Shown: positions 1 through 9,140, counted from the stretch's first letter. The stretch: 43,455 bases of DNA from Bacteriovoracales bacterium (GCA_030149295.1 JASBRV010000092.1:1-43455), one strand, 5' to 3'. Translations and numbers: made by a program. Notes: a model not told the origin generated them from the letters alone.

Positions 1-5
1 AAAAG

Positions 6-80
6 TGGTCGGGATGACTGGAATTGAACCAGCGACCTTTCGCCCCCCAGACGAACGCGCTACCCCTGCGCTACATCCCG
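6..80 (-). tRNA. tRNA-Pro (anticodon GGG)
   Basis: The reverse complement folds into a full cloverleaf. The 7-bp acceptor stem is CGGGATG/CATCCCG, and the D arm (GCGC/GCGC), anticodon arm (TTCGT/GCGAA around CTGGGGG, anticodon GGG) and T arm with TTCAATT loop are all present. The discriminator is A, and the 3' CCA is encoded (positions 6-8), followed by T residues. GGG reads proline codons. The gene points leftward out of the window. Confidence 0.95.
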
Positions 81-99
81 ACGCATTTAAGAGTTTTAG

Positions 100-128
100 G
101 TTATAGCTAAAGGTGTTAAGTTTGTCTA
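100..128 (-). promoter_or_regulatory. sigma-70-type promoter of tRNA-Pro
   Basis: On the minus strand TAGACA (123-128) and TATAAC (100-105) are separated by exactly 17 bases, each one mismatch from consensus. The predicted start lies about a dozen bases before the tRNA 5' end at 80. It sits in the short gap shared with the rightward gene at 146. Confidence 0.6.
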
Positions 129-145
129 ATGAATGAGGGGGAGTG

Positions 146-1501
146 ATGGCCGAGCCATTGAAGAATGTTTACAACAAAGCCTACATACAACGCTTGGCGA
201 AAGAGTTGAATCAAGCAGGGCTTTCCTTCGATCAATTGGCCTTCACAAAGAAACTATTAGCTGCCCCTTGGAAAGAGCTAGAGCTCAAAGCGCGAACGAC
301 AAAAATTTGTCAGGCGCTATATCAAGTTCTTCCCAAAGATTATGAAGAGGCGTGCAACATTCTTATTAAGGCCGGAAAATCTTTTGGTGGTTATGAGGGG
401 ATGTTCTTTCCCGAGTACGTGAGTACTTATGGCCTTGATCACTGGAACACTTCTTTAAAGACATTAGAAATTCTGACGACCTATTCAAGTGCTGAGTTTG
501 CTATCAGAGCTTTTATTGAAAAAGATCCGACTAAAGCGATGGATCAAATGCTTATATGGAGTGAATCACCCGATGAGCATGTTCGTCGACTGGCCAGTGA
601 AGGAGCAAGACCTTTACTTCCTTGGGCCAGTCAGCTTTCTCTTTTTAGAAAAGATCCGAGTCTTTGTTTAAAGGTATTAGAAAATTTAAAAGAAGATGAA
701 AGTCTCTATGTAAGAAAATCTGTGGCGAATCACCTTAATGATATTTCAAAGGATCATCCGGCGCTTGCCCTTAAAGTGGCCCGACAATGGGTTAAATCAA
801 AGCATCCGCATACTCTATGGATCGTAAAACATGGTCTTCGCACTCTATTAAAAGAGGGCAATCAAAAGGCTTTAAGCCTTTTTGGTTACGCAAAGAGATC
901 GAGCTTTCAATGCAACTCTTTTGCTTTAGATAAGCAGCTTGTTCATCTGGATGAGCACCTGACTCTTAGCTTTTCTTTTGAGGTAAAAAAGAAGGGCTGT
1001 TTTCGTTTTGAGTACGCCCTTTCTTTTCTTAAAGCAAATGGCAGCTACACAAAGAAAGTTTTTAAAATCAGTGAAAAAGAATTGAATACTGGAATTCACT
1101 CTCTAGAGAAGACTCACCACTTTAAACCGATTAACACCAGAAAGTATTACGATGGCCTTCACTTTATTGAGTTTATTATTAATGGCATCTCCTTAGAAAA
1201 GAAAGCCTTTGTGTTGTGGTTAAATAAGTCCAGTTACCATACTTATATGATTGAAACGAAAAGAGGCACTATCTACACTGGCGTCACAACGGATATCAAC
1301 CGTCGTTTCGATGAGCACCTTTCGGGCAAGAAGGGAGCTAAGTACACCAAGGCCAATTCACCGAAGCATTTGATTTACCTGGCACCTTCAAGTAATCGTT
1401 CTGAAGCTCAGAAGTGGGAAGCGGCAAATAAGAAATTATCGAGAAAGGAGAAAGAGTCTTTATCTTGGTTGGATACTCTCGCCAGACACCTTAACTCGTA
1501 A
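146..1501 (+). CDS. AlkC-like DNA alkylation repair protein fused to a GIY-YIG nuclease domain
   Basis: The 451-residue protein has three parts. Residues about 1-250 are helical HEAT-like repeats with AlkC/AlkD-family patterns (for example YGLDHWNTSLKTLE, DEHVRRLASEG, ESLYVRKSVANHLND). Residues about 255-355 are beta-rich and match the position of the Ig-like domain known in AlkC glycosylases. Residues about 365-440 are a YhbQ/UvrC-type GIY-YIG domain (YMIE...IYTGVTTDINRRF.EH, then KKLSRKEKESL). AlkC proteins excise N3- and N7-alkylated purines, and GIY-YIG domains cleave DNA, so a base-removal plus strand-nicking enzyme is inferred. The ATG at 146 is chosen over the GTG at 143 because it is better spaced from GAGGGGGAG. 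It is convergent with the next gene, leaving 6 bases. Confidence 0.85.
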   Translation: MAEPLKNVYNKAYIQRLAKELNQAGLSFDQLAFTKKLLAAPWKELELKARTTKICQALYQVLPKDYEEACNILIKAGKSFGGYEGMFFPEYVSTYGLDHWNTSLKTLEILTTYSSAEFAIRAFIEKDPTKAMDQMLIWSESPDEHVRRLASEGARPLLPWASQLSLFRKDPSLCLKVLENLKEDESLYVRKSVANHLNDISKDHPALALKVARQWVKSKHPHTLWIVKHGLRTLLKEGNQKALSLFGYAKRSSFQCNSFALDKQLVHLDEHLTLSFSFEVKKKGCFRFEYALSFLKANGSYTKKVFKISEKELNTGIHSLEKTHHFKPINTRKYYDGLHFIEFIINGISLEKKAFVLWLNKSSYHTYMIETKRGTIYTGVTTDINRRFDEHLSGKKGAKYTKANSPKHLIYLAPSSNRSEAQKWEAANKKLSRKEKESLSWLDTLARHLNS

Positions 1502-1507
1502 TTTCAG

Positions 1508-1804
1508 TTAATCGAGAGTGTCGGGATCAAGGTCGAGGTATTCAAGGTATTGTTCCTCTTCACTTAAAGAGCTTTGAGATTCTCCCATTCTTAGCTCGAG
1601 AGGAATTTCACAATCACCCTTGTCTTCCTCACCATAGGGGCAGTGAAGGCAATCACTATGACAACAGAAGCCTCTCTTAAGATGATAGGCTTCGGTAAGA
1701 ACCATAAGGCCTTGATCGTTGTAGTAGAAGTCGACGCCTTCTTTAAATGCTGCGCCGCTCGAGTTTTTTTCCAAATGATTTTTCTTATTCGTCATGTCCA
1801 CCAT
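1508..1804 (-). CDS. small cysteine-rich DUF5522-like protein
   Basis: The 98-residue cytosolic protein has the core AYHLKRGFCCHSDCLHCPYG (about residues 39-58), a CC-x3-C-x2-CPYG cluster likely to bind a metal. An acidic tail follows. The same cluster occurs in the protein at 38947-39411, so the window holds two members of this family. The function of the family is unknown to me. The start is supported by AAGGA six bases upstream. The gene is divergent from fadD, with 275 bases between them. Confidence 0.75.
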   Translation of the reverse strand: MVDMTNKKNHLEKNSSGAAFKEGVDFYYNDQGLMVLTEAYHLKRGFCCHSDCLHCPYGEEDKGDCEIPLELRMGESQSSLSEEEQYLEYLDLDPDTLD

Positions 1805-1832
1805 GAGAGTCCTTAGGAGGAGAAAAATTATC

Positions 1833-1907
1833 GGCCCTTAATTCTAAGGGCCAATAAAATTATGCATTATAGTGTGTGCATAGTCGCCCTTATATCCACA
1901 AGGGCGA
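1833..1907. other. two perfect hairpins in the divergent intergenic region
   Basis: GGCCCTTA-ATTC-TAAGGGCC (1833-1852) and TCGCCCTT-N8-AAGGGCGA (1884-1907) each have perfect 8-bp stems with similar arm sequences. They lie in the 275-base gap between the DUF5522-like gene and fadD. Neither is followed by a clear T-tract. They could be binding sites, RNA structures or an old terminator pair. Confidence 0.5.
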
Positions 1908-1999
1908 TCCCAAAGGTGCGGTATTTCTAGCATTCCCTGACAAATTTGAATAGGAGTTATTTTTGTGCAGTGCTCGTATGCTCATAGCTGCCCTCTGTA

Positions 2000-2043
2000 T
2001 TGAGATAAGTCTTCAGAAAGAATAGAATAATTTAAAAATTATT
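2000..2043 (+). promoter_or_regulatory. fadD promoter with overlapping palindrome
   Basis: TTGAGA (2000-2005), a 17-base spacer and TAGAAT (2023-2028) form a good sigma-70-type promoter about 50 bases before fadD. A perfect AT-rich dyad, AATAATTT-AA-AAATTATT (2026-2043), overlaps the end of the -10 box and the expected start site. This is where a repressor would block initiation. The regulator is unknown. Confidence 0.55.
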
Positions 2044-2079
2044 TACGACGATATTGTCTTCTAGCAAAAGGGATTTTTA

Positions 2080-3759
2080 ATGAGCAAAGTATGGACGGCG
2101 GCCTATGAAGAAGGTGTACCAACAGAAATTGATCCGAGACATTACTCTTCACTTATTGAGGTTCTTGAAGAGTCCTTTCATAAGTTCGCCGATAATGAGT
2201 CTTTTTATTGTATGGGTAAGTGCTTTACCTATAGTGAGCTCGACTTACTTTCTAAAAAGTTTGCTTCTTATCTTCAAAATGATTTGAAACTAAAAAAAGG
2301 CGATCGTGTCGCTCTTATGATGCCTAACATTCTTCAATATCCCATTGCCCTCTTTGGTATTTTGAGAGCAGGCCTAGTTGCCGTGAATGTTAATCCTCTT
2401 TACACTGCAAGAGAGCTTGAGCACCAACTCAATGATTCAGGTGCTGAGACCATTATAATTTTTGAAAACTCATGTCATACGTTACAAGAAGTTCTCCCCA
2501 ACACTCCCGTTAAAAATGTTTTGACGACGGGAATTGGTGATCTTCTCGGTTTTCCAAAAAGCATGATTGTGAATTTTGTGATCAAACATGTGAAGAAAAT
2601 GATTCCCGATTGGAATATCCCAATTGCTAAAGACTTTAAGACAGAACTTTTTGACGCTTCAGCAGATGGTTATCAAAGACCTGAGGTTTCACTAGAAGAT
2701 ATCGCTTTCCTTCAATACACCGGAGGAACCACTGGTGTTTCTAAGGGAGCGATTCTTTCTCACGCCAATATCGTTGCCAATATTGTGCAAGCGAGGGCAT
2801 GGATTCTCAATTACCTCAAAGAAGGAAAAGAAGTCATCATCACACCTCTACCGCTCTATCACATCTTTAGTTTGACTGCGAATTGTATGGTCTTTGCCAC
2901 CATGGGAGCGAAGAATATTCTTATTACCAACCCAAGGGATATGCCTGGATTTGTGAAAGAACTGAACAAGCATAAGTTCACAGCTTTTACTGGGGTGAAC
3001 ACTCTCTTTAATGGTCTTCTTAATGCCGATGGTTTTAGTGAAGTTGATTTTAGCTCTCTTCGTTTGACTCTTGGTGGAGGTATGGCCGTGCAAAGGGCAG
3101 TTGCTGAAAGATGGAAAAAAGTCACCGGTGTTCCTCTTATTGAAGCCTATGGCCTTACTGAAACAAGTCCTGCAGCTTGTATTAACCCAATGGACTTAAA
3201 AGAGTACAACGGAAAAATTGGGGTTCCGATTCCCTCTACTGATATGACGATTCTTGATGATGACGGCAATGTCCTTCCAACTGGAGAAGTTGGAGAAATT
3301 GCGATCAAGGGTCCTCAAGTGATGGTTGGGTATTGGAATCGACCTGAAGAAACAGACAAGGTTATGACAAAAGATGGGTTCTTTAAAACTGGTGACATCG
3401 GTTTTATGGATGAGAAGGGATACTTTCAAATCGTCGATCGTAAAAAAGACATGATTCTTGTTTCCGGCTTTAACGTTTACCCTAACGAAGTTGAAGAAGT
3501 TGTCGTTACTAATGAGAAAGTCCTCGAAGCTGCTGCGATTGGTGTTCCTGATGAGAAGTCTGGAGAAGTGGTCAAAATCTTCGTCGTGAAAAAAGATCCT
3601 TCTCTGACTGAGGATGAGCTTAAGGCCTTCTGTAAAGAGCACCTCACTGGTTATAAGGTTCCCAAACTTTACGAATTCAGAGAGGAGCTTCCTAAAACTA
3701 ACGTTGGGAAGATTTTGAGAAAAGACCTTCGTAATGAGGAGCTAGAAAAGCATAAATAG
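2080..3759 (+). CDS. fadD: long-chain fatty acid--CoA ligase
   Basis: The 559-residue adenylate-forming enzyme should activate long-chain fatty acids to acyl-CoA at the inner membrane through an acyl-AMP intermediate. The P-loop YTGGTTGVSKG is at about residues 213-223. The YGLTETSP motif, the hinge/A8 region TGDIGFMDEKGYFQIVDRKK, the fatty-acyl-CoA-synthetase signature around MILVSGFNVYPNEVEEV, and the A10 lysine region KTNVGKILRK are all present. Its length is typical for FadD. It has its own promoter and a strong terminator, so it is probably monocistronic. In a predator it would help burn host lipids (inference). Confidence 0.93.
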   Translation: MSKVWTAAYEEGVPTEIDPRHYSSLIEVLEESFHKFADNESFYCMGKCFTYSELDLLSKKFASYLQNDLKLKKGDRVALMMPNILQYPIALFGILRAGLVAVNVNPLYTARELEHQLNDSGAETIIIFENSCHTLQEVLPNTPVKNVLTTGIGDLLGFPKSMIVNFVIKHVKKMIPDWNIPIAKDFKTELFDASADGYQRPEVSLEDIAFLQYTGGTTGVSKGAILSHANIVANIVQARAWILNYLKEGKEVIITPLPLYHIFSLTANCMVFATMGAKNILITNPRDMPGFVKELNKHKFTAFTGVNTLFNGLLNADGFSEVDFSSLRLTLGGGMAVQRAVAERWKKVTGVPLIEAYGLTETSPAACINPMDLKEYNGKIGVPIPSTDMTILDDDGNVLPTGEVGEIAIKGPQVMVGYWNRPEETDKVMTKDGFFKTGDIGFMDEKGYFQIVDRKKDMILVSGFNVYPNEVEEVVVTNEKVLEAAAIGVPDEKSGEVVKIFVVKKDPSLTEDELKAFCKEHLTGYKVPKLYEFREELPKTNVGKILRKDLRNEELEKHK

Positions 3760-3810
3760 GCCTTTTATTAGGATCTTTTACAGAGTGTTTAAAAATTAGA
3801 CAGTTTATGT

Positions 3811-3850
3811 GCCCCAGAAGCCTTGTAAGCCCCTTCTGGGGCTTTTTTTT
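3811..3850 (+). terminator. rho-independent terminator of fadD
   Basis: GCCCCAGAAG (3811-3820) pairs perfectly with CTTCTGGGGC (3833-3842) across a 12-base loop and is followed by eight T residues. It ends the fadD transcript. It also shows that the in-frame GTG at 3809 cannot be the start of the next gene. Confidence 0.9.
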
Positions 3851-3892
3851 GGCATATATTTTGCTCCTTATAGGCATAACCGGGGAAAATCT

Positions 3893-6800
3893 ATGCTTAA
3901 GTCACTTTTAAAAGGGACTCTTATTCACGCACTTTGCTTTCAGCTCCTTTATATGGGGATGTTCCAGGACTATGTTCAATATGTCTCGCGTGTCCCTGCC
4001 TCTATAGATCATCAATACGGCCTTGATGAGCTCAACACTAAGATAAAAGACTTTAAAACAGAAATTGCGGGAAAAGAACTTGAGCCAGATTGTGGTCAGG
4101 AAAGTACAGAGGTTTCTGGAGATGATAGTTTCGCGCAACTTATGGCCATGCTTGGTCAAAATGACGAGATCAAAACGAGAGAGGATAGAGCTTTTTATAA
4201 TTTTGTAGATTCCTTAAAAGGAAATGCCTGTGTCGTTCCTCAGGATTCCGTTGTAGCAAGCTCATTAGAAGATAAAAATTGTGAGCCTACTAAGATTGAG
4301 GGTTTCATTGAGAAATTTGCGAAAAAAGCACGAGAGGAAGAAAAGGAAGAAAAAGACCCTATGCCTCTAAGGCTGGATGATCCGCAAATTAGAGGTTTTC
4401 ATCAGAGGGCGCTCGCACTAATGCAAGAAGTGAGAGTTTATCTTGCAGACACTAACGTCGAAAGAGAAGAACGAATAAACCTTTTAGTAAATTACTTAGG
4501 AGGAGTTGCTCTTCCGATGAGAGATCTCATCGTTACTTTTAGAGCCTATATTCCAAGAGAGTATGATGGTGTTTATTTTTATGAAAGTCTCCTTCCTGAA
4601 ATTAACGAGGAATTGATTGGCAATGATGAGCTAGTTAAAGACATCATTACTAACGGTCCCAACAAAATGGTAGAAAATTTTCATCTTGAGATTGAAGAGG
4701 GGCTTTGGGGGAGAAGGGCCCTTCGCTATAATCCCAATGAAGTGCTCGCACGAGATATCGTCTCTATTCTCAAGGTACCTACGAAAAAGAATTATCTTAG
4801 GGCCATGAAATGGATGACCCTGCAAATGATGCTTGCCCAAGTCTTCAGCTATGAAGCCATGCTTGGAGAGACCAAGCCTTTAGAAATACCACGTTCTTGT
4901 CAAAATCATTTTAACGGTGATCTCCCTAGTGAAGTTAAAATGCAATATTCTGGAGAACATGGAGATAAGTTTCTAGAAAGTATTCTTGCTGATCATGGTC
5001 TTTTGGCCGAAACATCAAATCCTGAATTTAACGCTTATTATGCGGATAATGTTAATAGAGATCCAATGCTAGAGGGTTATTCTGGAATTATGCCTTTTGA
5101 AAAATACAGATCGTCACAAGAAGCAATAAAGCGTGGTAAAGAAAGGTTTATTACACCAGTAATCGATGATTTTGAATACTTCGACCAAGTAAGTCCAATT
5201 GTAATGGCCAAGGGACTTAGCGTTTTTCACGACAGTAATTCCTATCTCTTTGGTCTTATGGATTTTGAAGATGATCATTACTTTGGGGCAGATCTTATTC
5301 AAAAACTTTTTACTCAACCAGAAAATAATGAAATTTATGAATTTAATGATGAATATGGAGATCCTGTAGAGGTGTCTCATTTGCATCAAAACCTTTCAAC
5401 CTTTCTTGTCGAGGTTATGCAAAGACATAAAATTGCTTATTGGGATCAGTTGATTACTCCAGAGATTGAGAAAAAGCTTAAGTCCAAGATCGTTAAGATT
5501 GATTTTCCATCCCTTCATGGCGCCTCTATGTGGAGAACATGGGCCTTAGCGCGTTTAGAAGACTGGGCCTTGAAAAAGAAAGAAGAAGGCTTAAGACCAA
5601 TTGAAGCCCAAGCTCTTAAAAGTAGCTTAAGAGGCGGCAGTCATTATTTAAGTTCTGGAAAAAATGAAAATGAGCATTTAGACAATCTTGTGAAGTATCT
5701 GGGCGAACTTAAAGTAAGTGATGATTATATTCCGACCAGACGTCTGACCTCTGGTGAACATGTTAAGACTTACAAAATGTTAGGGAATTTATGGCATTTC
5801 CTAAGGGATCGCGCTGGATCTCTCGAAGCAGCAGAGACCACAGAATATGATTATCTTTTTTCCCAAATGGAAACGGGAAACCCTTGGGCCCGTGTGCGTC
5901 TCTCTTATTTAGTTCTCATGGAAGAACTGGACGCCATTTCAAAAGGGGAGGCTCCAAAATTTACGAAAATTGATGGTGCGGAGTTGAATAGTGAGAGCAT
6001 CAAATCTTGTCAGCAAAGAGATGTGACAGAGATTAGGAGATTGATTACCAGTGCGGTAAGCAAGATGAAACTCTATCGACCTTTGGTACCTGCTTATGCA
6101 ACGAATTTATTAAAGAGTGAAGAGAAAGAGCAAATTTGGCATCAAAATATTGATGAGGGGCATCCTCTTTTTAAACAGAAAGACAATCGAGGAAATCCTT
6201 TCTATGAAATGATGGAGCAAACCTCTTTTCAAACGCTCCTTACCGGAGATCAAGTTCAAGAATTTGTTAGAGAACATATTCATATGGGACTAAGGGATAA
6301 AGCGTGGGAAGAGATGGAAGCATTTTTTGCTAGTGAAGAGGGGAAACGTTCTCAATTTTATACTGAGCTTTATAAAATGAAGGGAAATCCCGACGCACAA
6401 GCGGATTATTTTGAAGAATACGCAACAAGCAATGGAATCGATCTTATTTATGACGCTAAGATGGGCTTTCTTAGAACGGATAATATTCTTAAAAAGAGTA
6501 TCCTCAAAAGTTTGTTGCGAGGTTCTGCTAATTTGAGAAAGAATGAAATTTTGGGAAGACTTAGTGAGTTTTGTGACCTTGAGCCTAACGATCATGAAAA
6601 TTTTCAAAAACTCTATTTTGCTACCTCCAAATCACAAAACAAGCTAAATCAGCTTACTGGAGCACCCACAATTCCTGATGAGGTACTTGCGGACATCCAA
6701 GACCAGGTAAGCTCTATGAGTCCTGATGAGTGGACAGATATGCTCTTAGGAATTGGAGCTGGTGTTATGGGGATGACGGCCATGCTTTTGGCTGGTGCTT

Positions 6801-8503
6801 GTACCGGATTGACTGGCGGACTTTGTGCTCCTATCGGTGTGCCTCTTGCCGTAGCTGGTGCTAGTGCAATGGCCATGCAGGCAAATCTCGTGACAAGAGA
6901 ATTTAGCCGTAAAAGACGCGCGGATAGAGACTCAGCCTATATTAAATCCATGGAAGAATTGGGGTTTGCGAATAGGAACTCCCATGAAAGTGTTGAAAGA
7001 AGTTGGTTTTGGACGATTTTTGAAGCGGTATCAATAATTCCTTTTATCAGTATCACGGCCCGCTCAATTGTGGCAGGGACTAGAATCACTGGCGTGACAG
7101 CCGCAATGATGGCAAGAAATCTTGGTCCTAAGGGATTTAGAGAGTCGTGGCGAATTACAGGACAAGCCGCAAGAACTATATACGCAGAGAGCGATGTTCG
7201 TTTTTCTCGCATTATTTTGGGCTTAGACAGTTATGCTTCTCAAGCCAAAAATTTAATTCCCAAAAAAGAAATGGTGGCTCAGGTTTTTGATAAAGCGAAG
7301 GGGTTGAGAACACTTTTAAAAGCGGGGAAGTTGTCTCCTTTTGCTTACGCAAAACGTTTGGGAGAACTTATCCAAGGCTTAAAAACTAGCACTAAAGCCT
7401 TTTTTACGGAAGGTGCTGAATACACGGCTAAAGTCTCTGTTAAAGAAACCCCAAGTCAAATTGATCAGGCAACGGCTAAAGTTGTCTCTGATTACTTCGC
7501 AGGAAATCCTAAAGGCCTTCAGCATCTCATGAGTGAGTATGCTAAGAAAATTCCTAAAGCTAAGTTGCAGATGGAGAGATATGCCAAAGGTACATCTACT
7601 CTGGGTAAGGTAACATTATTACCATGGATAAGAAATGGCATTAGGAGTTTGAGAAGTTCTCACCTTGTACAATATTCTGATGACATAATAAGACTAGAAA
7701 AGGAGCTAGGACAAGTCGTGGCTAGAAATGGCAAGCTTGAGGATTATGTCTTAAAGAATGTAGATATCCTCACTGATATTTTTCAAAAAATTCCTGCCAG
7801 AAAGAGAGAACTTCCTTATATGTTCTTTATTCAAGGGGGACCTCATCTTGGAAAGAGTTTAAGCTCTGTTGGTGGTAAAACGGCCAAGGCCCTACAAATG
7901 CATCGCCTCTCTAATGGTATTGTGATGAGAAAGTTTTTTAATGCAAGAAGCCGCCTTATTTATGAATCGATGAAAGGGCGTGCACGAGAAGTATTGGGTC
8001 TTAAGGTTTTCTTGGCTTCTGAGGGAGCCTTTGAGTCTTTTGAAGCTTTCCAAAAGAGTATTGCCCAAGTGACAGAGAATGTTGATGAGGCCACAAAAAA
8101 TGCTATTTTAAAAGACTATGCCAATTTAGAAGAGAAGCTTTCACTTAAAATCTATGAAATGACAAAAGCGAGTCTCGAAAATAAAGGGACAATGAGAAAA
8201 CTAAAAGAGTCTCTCTTTAAAGGCGAAGCTCGCATTTCAGCCGATCTTGAAAACATGAATCTCGAAGAAATGAGAAGGATTCTCTTTCGTGCAGAGACAG
8301 AGCATGACCGTGCGATTGCTGTGACTATTTGGTCTTCAATACCAGTAGAAAAGCTTTTTGAATTGCAGGAAATAGGATCTGTGGCACACAGAGTAATTCG
8401 TGAGCTTTCCCAATACGAGAATGTTGAAGAGTTTCAGGGCCTTCTTAATGCTCTTAAAGTTCTCATCATTAAGAGAGACCCTGGTATTGTGGAGATTATG
8501 TAA
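3893..8503 (+). CDS. giant exported/membrane protein with glycine-rich membrane segment, function unknown
   Basis: The 1536-residue protein begins with a signal-anchor-like stretch (basic start, then a hydrophobic core around residues 5-25), so it is probably exported. Most of the chain is charged and helical. At about residues 945-1010 is a long Gly/Ala/Met-rich hydrophobic segment followed by an Arg/Lys-rich stretch (TREFSRKRRADRD), then an aromatic amphipathic region. The same order occurs in the 698-residue protein at 18246. GGPHLGKS at residues 1315-1322 formally fits a Walker A motif, but I see no convincing Walker B. The ATG at 3893 follows CGGGGAAAA; the earlier in-frame GTG lies inside the preceding terminator. 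I recognise no family; lineage-specific. Confidence 0.8.
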   Translation: MLKSLLKGTLIHALCFQLLYMGMFQDYVQYVSRVPASIDHQYGLDELNTKIKDFKTEIAGKELEPDCGQESTEVSGDDSFAQLMAMLGQNDEIKTREDRAFYNFVDSLKGNACVVPQDSVVASSLEDKNCEPTKIEGFIEKFAKKAREEEKEEKDPMPLRLDDPQIRGFHQRALALMQEVRVYLADTNVEREERINLLVNYLGGVALPMRDLIVTFRAYIPREYDGVYFYESLLPEINEELIGNDELVKDIITNGPNKMVENFHLEIEEGLWGRRALRYNPNEVLARDIVSILKVPTKKNYLRAMKWMTLQMMLAQVFSYEAMLGETKPLEIPRSCQNHFNGDLPSEVKMQYSGEHGDKFLESILADHGLLAETSNPEFNAYYADNVNRDPMLEGYSGIMPFEKYRSSQEAIKRGKERFITPVIDDFEYFDQVSPIVMAKGLSVFHDSNSYLFGLMDFEDDHYFGADLIQKLFTQPENNEIYEFNDEYGDPVEVSHLHQNLSTFLVEVMQRHKIAYWDQLITPEIEKKLKSKIVKIDFPSLHGASMWRTWALARLEDWALKKKEEGLRPIEAQALKSSLRGGSHYLSSGKNENEHLDNLVKYLGELKVSDDYIPTRRLTSGEHVKTYKMLGNLWHFLRDRAGSLEAAETTEYDYLFSQMETGNPWARVRLSYLVLMEELDAISKGEAPKFTKIDGAELNSESIKSCQQRDVTEIRRLITSAVSKMKLYRPLVPAYATNLLKSEEKEQIWHQNIDEGHPLFKQKDNRGNPFYEMMEQTSFQTLLTGDQVQEFVREHIHMGLRDKAWEEMEAFFASEEGKRSQFYTELYKMKGNPDAQADYFEEYATSNGIDLIYDAKMGFLRTDNILKKSILKSLLRGSANLRKNEILGRLSEFCDLEPNDHENFQKLYFATSKSQNKLNQLTGAPTIPDEVLADIQDQVSSMSPDEWTDMLLGIGAGVMGMTAMLLAGACTGLTGGLCAPIGVPLAVAGASAMAMQANLVTREFSRKRRADRDSAYIKSMEELGFANRNSHESVERSWFWTIFEAVSIIPFISITARSIVAGTRITGVTAAMMARNLGPKGFRESWRITGQAARTIYAESDVRFSRIILGLDSYASQAKNLIPKKEMVAQVFDKAKGLRTLLKAGKLSPFAYAKRLGELIQGLKTSTKAFFTEGAEYTAKVSVKETPSQIDQATAKVVSDYFAGNPKGLQHLMSEYAKKIPKAKLQMERYAKGTSTLGKVTLLPWIRNGIRSLRSSHLVQYSDDIIRLEKELGQVVARNGKLEDYVLKNVDILTDIFQKIPARKRELPYMFFIQGGPHLGKSLSSVGGKTAKALQMHRLSNGIVMRKFFNARSRLIYESMKGRAREVLGLKVFLASEGAFESFEAFQKSIAQVTENVDEATKNAILKDYANLEEKLSLKIYEMTKASLENKGTMRKLKESLFKGEARISADLENMNLEEMRRILFRAETEHDRAIAVTIWSSIPVEKLFELQEIGSVAHRVIRELSQYENVEEFQGLLNALKVLIIKRDPGIVEIM

Positions 8504-8505
8504 TT

Positions 8506-9063
8506 CTATTTAAGGTTGGAGACGACGTTATATTCTCCGGCTCTTCCGTGATAAAAAATCTCGCTTTTAAAGACTCCGACCGACTCAATACTCGGATGGT
8601 AATAGAGATGAAGGTGCCATTTTCCATCGGGAAACCTTGGGCTGGCAGTGGAGAGGCTTCGGATCTCTACTTTGTGAGCGCCAACAAATCCATTAATATC
8701 GACCTGACCAATATATTTGAGTGTCGCTTCCTTGTCTTCGTGAACAAGAGTTACGGGGCCATTTCTCTTTAGGTTTTCATAACCTTCTTCATACAGCATG
8801 TTTTCAGGAAAATTGAAGACATACTCACCTTTTAAAAATGAGCGTATGATACGACCCATAAGGCCTTTGGGTTTGAGATCATAAGAGATGTTGATTTCAA
8901 ACTTTCCACTCGTGACATCTTTATGGGAGATGGTGAGATCACCACTTTTATGCCACTTCCCTTCTTGAACAAAGTGTTCAAGTTCAATATTAGCTGCGCT
9001 TACATTGGTGAGAGTAAATAGTGTGAGAAAAAATACTGATAGTGCATTTGCCGATAGTTTCAT
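8506..9063 (-). CDS. exported protein of unknown function
   Basis: The 185-residue protein has a clear signal peptide (about residues 1-23, ending in VSAA) and a mature part rich in alternating beta-strand patterns, with no cysteine pairs or catalytic motif I recognise. A ribosome site AAAGGGAC precedes the ATG. It is convergent with the 1536-residue gene, with only two bases between the stops. It is probably periplasmic or cell-surface. Confidence 0.75.
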   Translation of the reverse strand: MKLSANALSVFFLTLFTLTNVSAANIELEHFVQEGKWHKSGDLTISHKDVTSGKFEINISYDLKPKGLMGRIIRSFLKGEYVFNFPENMLYEEGYENLKRNGPVTLVHEDKEATLKYIGQVDINGFVGAHKVEIRSLSTASPRFPDGKWHLHLYYHPSIESVGVFKSEIFYHGRAGEYNVVSNLK

Positions 9064-9109
9064 TGAAAGTCCCTTTTCAAAGTGAATGTTGTGTTAATTT
9101 AATGGTTCA

Positions 9110-9140
9110 CGAGAAAAGAAGAGCAGTCAAAGATGACTGC
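9110..9140 (-). terminator. probable terminator of the gene at 9175-10143
   Basis: GCAGTCA-AAGA-TGACTGC (9123-9140) is a perfect 7-bp stem. On the minus strand it is followed by the T-rich run TCTTCTTTTCTC. A smaller CCGA/TCGG hairpin (9148-9164) lies just before it. The T-tract is interrupted, so confidence is moderate. Confidence 0.45.

Noticed and set aside
3196..3642. A 148-codon open frame on the minus strand within fadD
   Set aside because: Antisense to a well-conserved enzyme, with no family resemblance; a by-product of fadD codon use.
3809..3892. An in-frame GTG that would extend the 1536-residue protein upstream
   Set aside because: It lies inside the fadD terminator hairpin; the ATG at 3893 has a good ribosome site and leads straight into a hydrophobic export signal.
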